This document shows positions 33,073 through 43,011 of a stretch of 64,000 bases of DNA, piece after piece. The stretch lies in NCBI RefSeq assembly GCF_011388215.1, contig NZ_CP049989.1, positions 2,542,001 through 2,606,000 on the forward strand, in the 5' to 3' direction. The notes under the pieces were generated by a model. That model ran no database searches, had not been told where the DNA came from, and was given only the letters and a program-made list of their open reading frames with translations. Origin of the DNA: Hydrogenophaga crocea. Its GTDB lineage: Bacteria; Pseudomonadota; Gammaproteobacteria; Burkholderiales; Burkholderiaceae_C. The position numbers were made by a program, and so were the translations under genes. Each line of letters begins with the position of its first letter. Positions within the stretch are counted from its first letter, which is position 1.

Positions 33073-34326
33073 TCAGCGCAGCATCGCGTAGCCGATGCCG
33101 ATCGCCGCCACCAGGCCCACCGCATCGGCGAACAGCGCACACGCCAGCGCGTAGCGCGTGCGCTGCACGCCCACGCTGCCGAAGTACACCGCGAGCACGT
33201 AGAACGTGGTCTCGGTGGAGCCCTGCACGATCGCGGCGAGCCGGCCCACGAAGGAATCGACGCCGTGCACCTGCATCACGTCGATCATCAGGCCGCGCGC
33301 GCCCGCGCCCGAGAAGATCTTCATCAGGCCCACGGGCAGCGCGGGCAGGAAGTCGGTGTCCAGGCCCAGCGCGGCCACGCCCGCGCCGATGCCCGCGAGC
33401 ACGAAGTCCATGCAGCCCGCGGCGCGGAACAGGCCCACGGCCACGAGGATGGCGATCAGGAAGGGCACGATCTGGATCGCCACCCCGAAGCCCTCTTTCG
33501 CGCCCTCGATGAAGGCGTCGTACACGTTCACGCGGCGCACCGCGCCCGCGAGCACGAACAGCATCACCACGCCCAGGATCACGGCCGCGCCCGTGGTGCC
33601 CGCGATGCGCGCGGCCTGGTCCGCGGGCAGCCGCGCGAGCGCCGCCACCGCGCCCGCGAGCAGGCCGCCCACGGCCAGCAGCGGCAGCAGGAAACGCGCG
33701 CGCCACAGCGGCAGGCGCTGGCACACGGCCACCGCGAGCACGCCCGCGAGCAGCGCGATGAAGGTGACCATGAGCGTGGGCAGGAAGATGTCGGCGGCGT
33801 TGAAATCGGCGCCCAGGCCCTGCTTGAGCGCCACGCTCTGGCGGATCGCGATCACCGAGGTGGGAATGAGCGTGAGGCCGGCGGTGTTCATCACCACGAA
33901 CATGATCTGCGCGTGGCTCGCCGTGCCCTCGGGCCCGCGGTTGAGCGTCTGCAGCTCGCGCATGGCCTTCAGGCCCAGCGGCGTGGCCGCGTTGTCCAGG
34001 CCCAGCAGGTTGGCCGAGATGTTCAGGGTCATCGCGCCCTGCGCGGGATGGCCCTGCGGCACCTCGGGAAACAGCCGCCGCAGCAGCGGCCCGGCGAGGC
34101 GCGCGATCAGCTCGATCACGCCGGCGCGCTCGCCCACGCGCATCAGGCCCAGCCACAGCGCCATCACACCGGCCAGGCCGAGCGAGATCTCGAAGCCCGA
34201 GCGCGCGCCGTCGAACAGCGCGGTGAGCAGGGCGCCGAGCACGCCGGTGTCGCCGAGCAGCGCACGCACCAGGGCCGTGGCCAGCGCCACGGTGAAGAGC
34301 CCGATCCATGCCCAGTTCATCGCCAT
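33073..34326 (-). CDS. Fused SpmA/SpmB-like nucleoside-recognition membrane protein
   Basis: 417-aa integral membrane protein combining the SpmA half (MNWAWIGLFTVALATALV to DNAATPLGLKAM) and SpmB half (YDAFIEGAKEGFGVAIQIVPFL to the C-terminus) found as separate proteins in Bacillus. Both Gate/nucleoside-recognition motifs are present (ANLLGLDNAATPLGLKAM and VQGSTETTFYVLAVYFGSVG). Its role in a non-sporulating proteobacterium is unknown; related proteins resemble transporters. I chose ATG 34326, with ATG 34320 possible. Tail-to-tail with the VOC gene. Confidence 0.9.
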   Translation of the reverse strand: MAMNWAWIGLFTVALATALVRALLGDTGVLGALLTALFDGARSGFEISLGLAGVMALWLGLMRVGERAGVIELIARLAGPLLRRLFPEVPQGHPAQGAMTLNISANLLGLDNAATPLGLKAMRELQTLNRGPEGTASHAQIMFVVMNTAGLTLIPTSVIAIRQSVALKQGLGADFNAADIFLPTLMVTFIALLAGVLAVAVCQRLPLWRARFLLPLLAVGGLLAGAVAALARLPADQAARIAGTTGAAVILGVVMLFVLAGAVRRVNVYDAFIEGAKEGFGVAIQIVPFLIAILVAVGLFRAAGCMDFVLAGIGAGVAALGLDTDFLPALPVGLMKIFSGAGARGLMIDVMQVHGVDSFVGRLAAIVQGSTETTFYVLAVYFGSVGVQRTRYALACALFADAVGLVAAIGIGYAMLR

Positions 34327-34361
34327 GGACGGCGATGGTAAGGGCGGCGCGACCGGGGGCC

Positions 34362-34832
34362 TCAGAGCTGCTGCTGCCCCTCGGTCAGGGTGTCGAGCTG
34401 GAAGCGGCCGCTCTGGTCCCAGAGCCAGGTGTCGATGTAGCTCGTGCGGCCCGGCGGCGCGGGAAACGGGGCAGCGTCGCGCACCAGGCGCTCGATCTGC
34501 GCCACCACCTCGGGCGCGTGGCTGGGCGCTCGCAGCCAGCGCAGCGAGCCCACGCGGCCGTTGCCCTCGATCACGGTCTCGAGCACGCCGATGGCGTAGA
34601 GCATGGGTGGCAGCCGGCCCGGGTAGATGCGGTCCGCATAGCGGCGATACAGGTGGCCCGCGGCGGCGCGCTTGTAGGCCGGATCGGCCGCGGGCGCCTG
34701 GCGGCTCGACACGCCCGAGGGCGTGGACGAGCAGCCGGCCACCAGCGCGGCGCCGGTGGCGGCGGCGACCGCGAGCCATTCGCGCCGGCGCACCGGCGAG
34801 GGCATGGCCAGGGGGGACGGCAGGGTCTTCAT
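34362..34832 (-). CDS. Lipoprotein with TonB C-terminal-like domain
   Basis: 156 aa. An N-terminal twin-arginine-like RRREW followed by a hydrophobic stretch and the lipobox LVAGC (Cys34) predicts a lipoprotein. The rest (LYRRYADRIYPGRLPPMLYA, VIEGNGRVGSLRWLRAPSHA) resembles the TonB C-terminal fold that contacts outer-membrane receptors, but the proline-rich linker and membrane helix of real TonB are absent. It sits 7 bp after the iron ABC permease gene on the same strand, which fits a periplasmic function linked to iron import. Confidence 0.75.
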   Translation of the reverse strand: MKTLPSPLAMPSPVRRREWLAVAAATGAALVAGCSSTPSGVSSRQAPAADPAYKRAAAGHLYRRYADRIYPGRLPPMLYAIGVLETVIEGNGRVGSLRWLRAPSHAPEVVAQIERLVRDAAPFPAPPGRTSYIDTWLWDQSGRFQLDTLTEGQQQL

Positions 34833-34839
34833 GGGCGCC

Positions 34840-36447
34840 TCACTTCTGCCGCAGCGTGCGGCTCAACAGGATCACCGGGATCATGCCCACCAGCACGAGC
34901 GTGAGCGCGGGCAGCGCGGCCTCGCCCAGGCGCTCGTCGCGCGCGAGGTTGTAGGTGATCACGGCCAGGGTGTCGCTGTTGAAGGGCCGCAGCACCAGCG
35001 TGGCGGGCAGCTCCTTCATCACGTCCACGAACACCAGCAGCGCGGCCGCCACGGTGGCGCGGCGCAGCAGCGGCCAGTGCACGCGCGCGGCCAGCGCCAC
35101 GCCCGTGGTGCCCAGCATGCGCGCCGAATCGTCCAGGCTCGCGGGCATGCGCGCATAACCGGCCTGCACCGATTGCAGCGCCACCGCGGTGAACCGCACC
35201 AGGTAGGCCCACACGATGCCCAGCGCCGTGGCCGTGACCCAGTAGCCCACACCGGCCTCGGGCCAGCGCTCCTGCACCCAGCCCACGGGCAGCAGCAGGC
35301 CCACCACCACCACCGCGCCCGGCACCGCGTAGCCCAGGCTCGCGAGCTGCGCCACGCCGCGCGTGAGCGGCACGGGCCGCACGCGCACCGCGAAGGCCAG
35401 CGTCAGCGCGATGGCCGTGGTGAGCAGGGCCGACAGGCCAGCGAGCCAGATGCTGTTGCGCGACCACTGCACGAACTGGTCCCAGGGCAGCACGTCCCAG
35501 CCGCCCAGCAGCGGGCGCAGCATGAACAGCACCGGCAGCACGAAGCCGAAGACGATGGGCGCGGCACACACCGCCACCGCGAGCGCGGCACGCGCGCCGC
35601 GCAGCCGCACCGGCTGCGCCTCGGCGCTGCCCGCGCGCTGGCCACGCAGCGTGGCAAAGCGCATGCGCTGCTGCGCGCGGTGCTCCACCCACAGCAGCGC
35701 CGCCACGGTGAGCAGCAGCAGCGTGGCCAGCTGCGCCGCGGCCAGGCGGTTGTCCATCACCAGCCAGGCCTTGTAGACGCCTGCAGTGAAGGTCTGGATG
35801 CCGAAGTAGCTCGCCACGCCGAAATCGGCCAGGGTTTCCATGAGCGCGAGCGCCACGCCCGCGGCCACGGCCGGCCGCGCGAGCGGCAGCGCCACGCTGC
35901 GGATGCGCCGCGCCAGCGGCGCGCCGAGCAGGCGCGCAGCCTCCATGAGCTGGGCCGCGCGCTCGGAAAGCGCGGTGCGCACCAGCAGGTACACGTAGGG
36001 ATAGAGCGTGAAGGTGAACACCCAGACCGCGCCGGGCGTGCTGCGCACCTCGGGCAGCACGCGCCCGCGCAGCGCGAAGGCCTCGCGCAGCCAGGTCTGC
36101 AGCGGACCGCTGAACTGCAGGAAGTCGGTGTACGCATAGGCCACCACGTAGGCCGGCATGGCCAGCGGCAGCAGCAGCGCCCATTCGAAGGCGCGGCGGC
36201 CCGGAAACTGGAACAGCGTGACCGCGCTCGCGGTGAGCACGCCCACCACCGCCACCCCGATGGCCACGCTCACGCACAGCACGAGCGAGGTCAGCGCGTA
36301 TTCGGGCAGCACGGTCTGCGCCATCTGCGCGAGCACGTCCTGCGCCGCGGCGTCGAAGCCGAACCAGGACGCGCCCAGCGCCAGCACGGGCAGCACCAGC
36401 ACCGCGGCCAGCAAGATCAACAGCACCTGAGCAAGCCAGCGCGGCAT
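34840..36447 (-). CDS. fbpB: Iron(III) ABC transporter permease (FbpB-type)
   Basis: 535-aa inner-membrane permease with two fused permease modules and about 12 hydrophobic helices. Each module carries the EAA-like loop that contacts the ATPase (EAARLLGAPLARRIRSVALP and DDSARMLGTTGVALAARVHWP, each given in part). Matches the FbpB/SfuB/AfuB type for ferric iron released in the periplasm. It diverges from the ATPase gene over a 77-bp region containing a perfect palindrome. The periplasmic binding protein (FbpA) is not in this window, which is unusual for an fbpABC unit. Confidence 0.9.
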   Translation of the reverse strand: MPRWLAQVLLILLAAVLVLPVLALGASWFGFDAAAQDVLAQMAQTVLPEYALTSLVLCVSVAIGVAVVGVLTASAVTLFQFPGRRAFEWALLLPLAMPAYVVAYAYTDFLQFSGPLQTWLREAFALRGRVLPEVRSTPGAVWVFTFTLYPYVYLLVRTALSERAAQLMEAARLLGAPLARRIRSVALPLARPAVAAGVALALMETLADFGVASYFGIQTFTAGVYKAWLVMDNRLAAAQLATLLLLTVAALLWVEHRAQQRMRFATLRGQRAGSAEAQPVRLRGARAALAVAVCAAPIVFGFVLPVLFMLRPLLGGWDVLPWDQFVQWSRNSIWLAGLSALLTTAIALTLAFAVRVRPVPLTRGVAQLASLGYAVPGAVVVVGLLLPVGWVQERWPEAGVGYWVTATALGIVWAYLVRFTAVALQSVQAGYARMPASLDDSARMLGTTGVALAARVHWPLLRRATVAAALLVFVDVMKELPATLVLRPFNSDTLAVITYNLARDERLGEAALPALTLVLVGMIPVILLSRTLRQK

Positions 36448-36508
36448 GGGATTGGGCGATCGTTGTTGTGGTGTTGGCCCGGCAGTGTCCCGACCAACGC
36501 AAATGAGA

Positions 36509-36524
36509 ATTGTAGATATCTACA

Positions 36525-36526
<2 letters not shown>
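36509..36526. promoter_or_regulatory. Perfect 18-bp palindrome between divergent iron-transport genes
   Basis: ATTGTAGATATCTACAAT, preceded by AATGAGA. It lies in the 77-bp gap of the divergent fbpB and fbpC genes and overlaps the first possible fbpC start codon. Its position and AT-rich symmetry fit a metal-responsive operator (Fur-like or another repressor) that would silence both genes at once; the regulator is inferred. Confidence 0.7.
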
Positions 36527-37645
<1,119 letters not shown>

Positions 37646-37658
<13 letters not shown>

Positions 37659-38914
37659 GCGGCCCGCGCGCTCGCCACGCGACCCGGGCGGCGCAGCCAC
37701 CACATCACCGCGCCCGCCACGCACAGCAGCACCACGGCCAGGCAGGCGAGCAGGTTGAGGAGCGCGTTCCACCAGCCCAGGTCGCCCTGGTGCAGCGCGA
37801 TCGCCACCGCCATGGTCCTGGCCAGGCCGTTGTAGTCGGCAAAGCCCACGTCGGCCAGCACGCGGCCGCTGTAGCGGTCCACGTGCACCGTGCGGTCGCC
37901 CGTGGGGCGCTGCAGGTCGCCGCTCATGGTGTCGGCCGAGATCGTGAACACGCCCTGCTCGCCCTGCGGCAGCGCGATCTGGTGCTGGCCGCGAAAGCCC
38001 AGGGTTTGCGCGAGCGCGGCCACGCTGTCCAGGTTCACGGGCACGCTCGCGGGCACACCGGCCGCGCCGGCCATCGAACCCGATGCCGGCAGGGCCGTTT
38101 GCGCCAGGCCCCAGGGCACTTCCTGCAGACCTGCGGTGTTGAGCGCTGCGTGCGTCTGCGTGGAGCGGGGCACGGCGTCCCATTTTTCGGCCGGGAAGCT
38201 GCCCCAGGCCTGCAGCCATTTCGCGCCGGTCACGCCGGTCCAGGTCAGGCCGGTGAGCAGGAAGGCGATCAGCATGATCGCGGTCCAGCTGCCCAGCGCG
38301 CCGTGCAGCGATCGCCACCAGCCGCGGCCGCGCGCGCGCGGCGCGGTGCGAAAGCGCGAGGCCCAGCCCTGCGCGCCGCGCGGCCACCACAGCACCGCGC
38401 CGGTCACGAGCATCACCAGCGAGGCCCAGGCCGCGATCTCCATCAGGCGGTCGCCGAGGTCGCCGATCAGCAGCGTGCCGTGGATGCGTTCGGCCCAGGC
38501 AAAGGGCGTGTCGGCCTTGTCGACCCAGCGCAGCACCTCGTTGCGGTAGGGGTCGACCGCGAGCGCGAGCGTGCGCTCGCCATGCTGCACCACGAACCAG
38601 GCCGCGCGGTCGGGCGCTCGTGGCGCGGTGTAGCCGATCAGCCGGCCGTCGGGCACCACGGCGAGCGCAGCCAGCGCCTGCTCGCTCACGGCGTGTGCCT
38701 GGGGCAGCGGCTGCACCACGGGGTTGGGGCCCAGGCGGGTCTGGAAGCCGGTGAAGAAGACCATCACCGCCCCGGTGATGGCCAGGGTCAGCAGAAAGGG
38801 CAGCACGAACAGGCCGGCGTACGCGTGCCAGCGCCAGGCGATGGCGTGCGCGTTCAGGCGTGCTCGTTCGCGGGCGCGCAGCGGCGCGCCCGTCGCGTCG
38901 GACGGGATCGACAT
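37646..38914 (-). CDS. PepSY-associated transmembrane protein
   Basis: 422-aa inner-membrane protein of the PepSY_TM (PiuB-like) family, commonly found beside siderophore or copper genes and proposed to be a ferric-siderophore reductase. Four membrane helices are evident: residues ~28-52 (HAYAGLFVLPFLLTLAITGA), ~160, ~210 and the C-terminal LLACLAVVLLCVAGAVMWWL. Membrane His residues (RWHAYAG, SLHGALG, ALHQGDLG) could bind haem. Downstream of the copper chaperone gene by 22 bp on the same strand. Confidence 0.9.
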
Positions 38915-38936
38915 AGAGGGACCTCGCTCGCGGCGC

Positions 38937-39425
38937 TCAGTGCTTGTGGGCGCCGTGGCCAGCCGCGCCTGCGGCCGGTGCGGGGGGCGTGACGGCCATG
39001 GCGCGTGCCGTGGCCTTCACTTCTTGCGTGAGGCGCTTGCCGTCGGCGCCTTCGAACACCAGCGTGAGCGGCAGGCTGTCACCGGCCTTCACGGGCGCCT
39101 TGAGGTCCATGAGCATCACGTGGTAGCCGCCGGGCTTGAGCTCCACCGTCTGGCCCGCGGGCAGCGGCAGCGCGCTCACGGCGCGCATGCGCATCACGTC
39201 GCCGTCGAGCTTCATCTCGTGCACCTCGACGATGCCGGCGACCGGCGAGCGCACCTCGACCAGGCGCGTGGCCGCGGGCGCGGTGAGTTTCATGAAGGCA
39301 CCGGTGGCGGACTGGTTGGCCACGGTGGCGCGGGCCCAGGCGTCTTGCACCTGGACGGGTTGGGAGGACTGGGCCCAGGCGGTGGTGGCGAGGGCGAACG
39401 AGCAGGCGATGAAGAGGTGTTTCAT
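38937..39425 (-). CDS. PCu(A)C copper chaperone
   Basis: 162-aa periplasmic protein that binds Cu(I) and helps load the CuA site of cytochrome oxidase. The signal peptide ends at TTAWA. The metal-binding motif is present as VEVHEMKLDGDVMRMR followed by GYHVMLMDL, that is His-x-Met, Met-x-Met and His-x-Met ligands. The C-terminal His-rich tail (GHGAHKH) may bind extra copper. ATG 39425 was chosen; an ATG two codons upstream is equally possible. Confidence 0.92.
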   Translation of the reverse strand: MKHLFIACSFALATTAWAQSSQPVQVQDAWARATVANQSATGAFMKLTAPAATRLVEVRSPVAGIVEVHEMKLDGDVMRMRAVSALPLPAGQTVELKPGGYHVMLMDLKAPVKAGDSLPLTLVFEGADGKRLTQEVKATARAMAVTPPAPAAGAAGHGAHKH

Positions 39426-39490
39426 GGTCATCTGGAACGGCAAAGGAAGACGCGGCACGGGCCCTTGGGCCGGTACCGGGCGAAGAGCCT

Positions 39491-39892
39491 TCAGATGACC
39501 GCGGGCGGCGCGCGCGCGGGCGCGTGGGCGCTGGGCGCGGCCGCGATGCCGCGCTGGGCCCGGGCCAGCGGCAGCGGGTGGGGCGCGGCCTCGGGCAGGG
39601 CCAGCGCGGGGGCCGGCGGCAGGTCGGCGGCACCGGCCGCCACCACGCCCCAGGGACAGGTGATCGCGGCCTCGGCCGGGTGGTCGCCGGCCTCGTCGGC
39701 GGCGGCCTGCGGGCCGGTGTCGGCGCGCACCCAGGTGATGCCGCTGGCGCTGCAGATCTGCACCCAGTGGCCGGCGCCGCCGCCGCGCGCCTGCAGCGCG
39801 GCCTGCGACAGCGTGGGCGCGAGCGCACCGAAGCAGACCGCCAGCAGGGCGATCCAGGCGGTGGTCTTGCGCAGCCAGCGTTGCAGGGACAT
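39491..39892 (-). CDS. DUF2946 family protein
   Basis: 133-aa exported protein of unknown function, often encoded next to PCuAC/copper or TonB-receptor genes. N-terminal membrane segment (TTAWIALLAVCFGALAPTLS), then the family core HWVQICSASGITWV and CPWG, with two Cys that could bind metal or form a disulfide. The C-terminus is Pro/Ala-rich. It lies 65 bp upstream of the copper chaperone gene, so a copper-linked operon 39892-37646 is likely. Confidence 0.8.
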   Translation of the reverse strand: MSLQRWLRKTTAWIALLAVCFGALAPTLSQAALQARGGGAGHWVQICSASGITWVRADTGPQAAADEAGDHPAEAAITCPWGVVAAGAADLPPAPALALPEAAPHPLPLARAQRGIAAAPSAHAPARAPPAVI

Positions 39893-40004
39893 GGGGCCCG
39901 ATTCTACGGGCCGACCCTGGCGCGTCCGGTGCGCGACCGGCGCGCCCGGGGCCGGTGGTTAGCATGCGCGGGCCCATTCCCGGCCTTCCACAGGAGACAA
40001 AACC

Positions 40005-40649
40005 ATGCTCACCCTCTGCGGCTTCTCGGCCAGCAACTACTACAACAAGGTCAAGCTCGCGCTGCTCGAAAAAGGCGTGTCCTTCACCGAAGAGCTGGCC
40101 TGGGTCGGCGAGACCGACAAGGCCTGCAGCCCGCTGGGCAAGGTGCCCTACCTCAAGACCGAGCAGGGCGCGCTGTCGGAGTCCACGGTGATCCTCGAGT
40201 ACCTCGAAGACGCCTACCCGCACCCGCCGCTGATGCCCGCCGAGCCCTTCGCCGCGGCCAAGGTGCGCGAGCTCGTGCGCTACATGGAGCTGCACCTGGA
40301 GCTGGTGGCGCGCAACCTCTACCCCGAGGCCTTCTTCGGCGGCAAGGTGAGCGACAGCGCCAAGGAAAAGATCGGCCCGCAGCTCGAGAAGAACATCGCG
40401 GCCTTCGCGCAGCTGACCACCTTCTCGCCCTTCATCGCGGGCGAGGCCTTCACCATCGCCGACTGCGCGGCCGTGGTGCACCTGCCGCTGGTGAGCAGCG
40501 CCACCAAAATCGTCTACGGCCGCGACTTCCTGGCCGACTTGCCGGTGCGCGACTACCTCAAGCGCATGGGCGAGCGCCCCACGGTGCAGAAGATCAACGC
40601 CGACCGCAAGACCAACACCGAGCTCATGCTCTCGCGCGCCAAAAAATAA
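40005..40649 (+). CDS. Glutathione S-transferase family protein
   Basis: 214-aa cytosolic GST. The N-terminal thioredoxin-like domain (LCGFSASNYYNKVKLALLEK, with Ser/Asn in the catalytic loop) includes the cis-Pro KVPYLKTE and the GSH-binding SESTVILEYLED. The helical C-terminal domain begins near residue 85 and contains FTIADCAAVVHLPL. ATG 40005 follows AGGAGAC. Substrate is unknown. Convergent with the alcohol dehydrogenase gene and separated by strong hairpins. Confidence 0.9.
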   Translation: MLTLCGFSASNYYNKVKLALLEKGVSFTEELAWVGETDKACSPLGKVPYLKTEQGALSESTVILEYLEDAYPHPPLMPAEPFAAAKVRELVRYMELHLELVARNLYPEAFFGGKVSDSAKEKIGPQLEKNIAAFAQLTTFSPFIAGEAFTIADCAAVVHLPLVSSATKIVYGRDFLADLPVRDYLKRMGERPTVQKINADRKTNTELMLSRAKK

Positions 40650-40700
40650 GCCCCGGCACGCGGCCGGGGCGCTTCGCGGGCCCCGGCATGGCGCCGGGGC
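40650..40700. terminator. Paired GC hairpins between convergent genes
   Basis: Hairpin 1: GCCCCGG/CCGGGGC at 40650-40670. Hairpin 2: GCCCCGGC, loop ATGGC, GCCGGGGC at 40680-40700. They lie between the GST stop and the stop of the alcohol dehydrogenase; neither has a T-run, so they probably act as a bidirectional block. Confidence 0.7.
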
Positions 40701-40706
40701 GTGGCC

Positions 40707-42839
40707 TCACTTCTTGGGCCGGATTGCGTCGGCCGTGCCCTGGATGAAGGCCTTGATCTTCTCCACGTCGTCGGCGCTGAGCTTGCCCGTGAAGTCGGGC
40801 ATGCCGCGCGCCACCGCCGGGCCCTTGAACACGAACTTGTCGAGGTTCTCGATGAAGGCCGCGTCCATGTAGCCGAGGTTGGGGATGTTGCCGCCGCGGT
40901 CCACGCCGGGCACGCCGTGGCAGAACACGCAGTTGCTCACGTAGAGCGCCGTGCCCTCGGGCACGTGCTGCGGGTTGTATTTCACGCCTTCCACCAGCTT
41001 GCTCATCTGGTACGCCACGAAGGCCGGCGCCGGCGCCTTGCCGCCCACCGCGAAGGTGTAGACCGTGCCCGGGCCCTGGCGGTCGGTGGCGCGCGAGGCC
41101 AGGCCGTACACACCGCCCCAGCCCACGGCGATCGACACGTACTGCTTGCCGTCGACCATGTAGGTGGTGGGCGCGGCGATCACGCCGGTGCCCGTGGGCG
41201 TTTCCCAGAGCTTCTCGCCGCTGGTGGCGTTGTAGGCGATGAAGCGCCCGTCGGCCGTGCCCTGGAACACCAGGTTGCCCGCGGTGGTGAGCGTGCCGCC
41301 GTTCCAGGGCGACACGTGTTCCACCGCCCACTTCGCCTGCTGCTTCACCGGGTCCCAGGCCAGCAGGCGGCCGAAGGGCTTGCTGGTGGGCGGCTCGACG
41401 TTGGCGAACATGGCGAGGTTCCAGCCCATGTTGCTGTGCGGCTCACCGGGGCGCACGCCGTTGAACGACCAGTCCTTGTTGTCCACGAGCGAGATCGGCA
41501 CGCCCTGCACCGGCATGTAGACCAGGCCGGTCTTGGGGTTGTAGGACATCGAGTGCCAGTTGCGTGCGCCGTAGGCGCTGGGGATCACCTCGCGCGGGCG
41601 GTCGCCCTTGCGCGCGATCTCGGTCTCGATCGGCCGGCCGCTCTTGTCGTAGCCCGTGGCCCAGTTCACGTCGACGAAGTTCTTGGCCGAGATGAACCGG
41701 CCGTTGGTGCGGTCGATGATGAAGAAGAAGCCGTTCTTGGGCGCGTGCATCACCACCTTGCGCTTCTTGCCGTCGAGCACCAGGTCGGCCAGGATCATGG
41801 GCTGCGTGGAGGTGAAGTCCCAGTTGTCGCCGGGCGTCTCCTGGTAGTGCCACACGTACTTGCCGGTGTCGGGGTTGAGCGCGACGATGGACGCAAGGTA
41901 CAGGTTGTCGCCGCCCGCGGGGCTGCGCTTCTTGTGCGCCCAGGGCGAGCCGTTGCCGGTGCCGATGTAGAGCAGGTTGAGCTCGGGGTCGAAGGCCATG
42001 GCGTCCCAGGCCGTGCCGCCGCCGCCCGCCTCCCACCACTTGCCCGCGGGGTCCCAGGTCTTGGCCGCCTTGGCCATGGACTCGTCCTCGAAGGGCTTGC
42101 TCGGGTCGCCGGGCACCGTGAACCAGCGCCACTTCTGCTCACCGGTCTTGGCGTCGTAGGCCGTGACATAGCCGCGCACGCCGTACTCGGCGCCGCCGTT
42201 GCCGATGATGACCTTGCCCTTGACCACGCGCGGCGCACCCGTGATGGTGTAGCTGAAGCGGCGGTCGATGATGGTGTCCTTCTCCCACAGGCGCTGGCCG
42301 GTGGCGGCGTCGAGCGCCACCAGGCGGCCGTCGTAAGCGGCCACGTAGACCTTGCCTTCGTAGAGCGCCACGCCGCGGTTGACCACGTCGCAGCAGCCCT
42401 TGAAGCCGGCCTCGCGCGGCACCTGCGGGTCGTAGGTCCAGATGCGCTGGCCGGTGCGCACGTCGATCGCGTGCACCACGCTCCACGAGGCGGTGACGTA
42501 CATGATGCCGTCCACCACCAGCGGCGTGGACTCGACGCCGCGCTTGGACTCGAGGTTGTAGGACCAGACCAGGCCCAGGTCTTTCACGTTGCCGGTGTTG
42601 ATCTGGTCGAGCCTGGAATGCCGGGTCTCGGCGTAGTCGAGGCCGTGCGTGGGCCAGTCGTTTGTGGTGCGCGCGTTGCTGGCGATGAAGCCGCCGTTGA
42701 CCTTCTGCGTGGCCGCACTGATGTGTGCGGCCGAGCCTTTGGGTGTGGCGGACTGGGCCTGCGCCGCCAGCGGCACGGCGAGCGCCGCGGCCAGCAGCCA
42801 TGCGAGGCCGCGGCCGGTTCTTCGGGGTGGGGTTGTCAT
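40707..42839 (-). CDS. PQQ-dependent quinohemoprotein alcohol dehydrogenase
   Basis: Periplasmic type II alcohol dehydrogenase with PQQ and haem c, oxidising primary alcohols and passing electrons to the respiratory chain. 710 aa: signal peptide (LAWLLAAALAVPLAAQAQ), an eight-bladed propeller with tryptophan-docking repeats, the adjacent-cysteine disulfide KGCCDVVNRG, the Ca/PQQ-site TGNGSPW region, and a C-terminal cytochrome c domain with CVFCH. Good ribosome site (GAGGAG) before ATG 42839. The divergent regulator gene and a dyad at 42922 suggest inducer-dependent control. PQQ synthesis genes are not in the window. Confidence 0.95.
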   Translation of the reverse strand: MTTPPRRTGRGLAWLLAAALAVPLAAQAQSATPKGSAAHISAATQKVNGGFIASNARTTNDWPTHGLDYAETRHSRLDQINTGNVKDLGLVWSYNLESKRGVESTPLVVDGIMYVTASWSVVHAIDVRTGQRIWTYDPQVPREAGFKGCCDVVNRGVALYEGKVYVAAYDGRLVALDAATGQRLWEKDTIIDRRFSYTITGAPRVVKGKVIIGNGGAEYGVRGYVTAYDAKTGEQKWRWFTVPGDPSKPFEDESMAKAAKTWDPAGKWWEAGGGGTAWDAMAFDPELNLLYIGTGNGSPWAHKKRSPAGGDNLYLASIVALNPDTGKYVWHYQETPGDNWDFTSTQPMILADLVLDGKKRKVVMHAPKNGFFFIIDRTNGRFISAKNFVDVNWATGYDKSGRPIETEIARKGDRPREVIPSAYGARNWHSMSYNPKTGLVYMPVQGVPISLVDNKDWSFNGVRPGEPHSNMGWNLAMFANVEPPTSKPFGRLLAWDPVKQQAKWAVEHVSPWNGGTLTTAGNLVFQGTADGRFIAYNATSGEKLWETPTGTGVIAAPTTYMVDGKQYVSIAVGWGGVYGLASRATDRQGPGTVYTFAVGGKAPAPAFVAYQMSKLVEGVKYNPQHVPEGTALYVSNCVFCHGVPGVDRGGNIPNLGYMDAAFIENLDKFVFKGPAVARGMPDFTGKLSADDVEKIKAFIQGTADAIRPKK

Positions 42840-42901
42840 GTTTGTCTCCTCGGTGTGACCAGATTCGCATGTTCCGCAGCGTGCGCTGCAACATCACCCT
42901 C

Positions 42902-42914
42902 GGGATTTCCCGCA
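42902..42914. repeat. Direct repeat copy 1 in the divergent promoter (GGGATTTCCCGCA)
   Basis: Identical 13-mer to 42946-42958; the core GGGA-TT-TCCC is itself symmetric. The two copies flank the dyad at 42922 in the 172-bp gap between the alcohol dehydrogenase and regulator genes. Confidence 0.7.
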
Positions 42915-42921
42915 GGTGTTC

Positions 42922-42938
42922 TGTTCCACGATGGAACA
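42922..42938. promoter_or_regulatory. Operator dyad TGTTCCA-CGA-TGGAACA
   Basis: Perfect 7-bp half-sites with a 3-bp spacer in the divergent promoter region. Symmetric GGAACA/TGTTCC sites are typical of Fis-type activator binding (family knowledge). The likely binder is the GAF-Fis protein encoded from 43012. Confidence 0.65.
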
Positions 42939-42945
42939 CGGCGCA

Positions 42946-42958
42946 GGGATTTCCCGCA
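42946..42958. repeat. Direct repeat copy 2 in the divergent promoter (GGGATTTCCCGCA)
   Basis: Second exact copy of the 13-mer at 42902-42914; centres are 44 bp apart, about four DNA turns, so bound proteins could lie on one face of the helix. Confidence 0.7.
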
Positions 42959-43011
42959 ATCCCCCGGGGCCCGGCGCCGCCATACTGGCCCGGTCAGCCA
43001 CCGCCGCGACC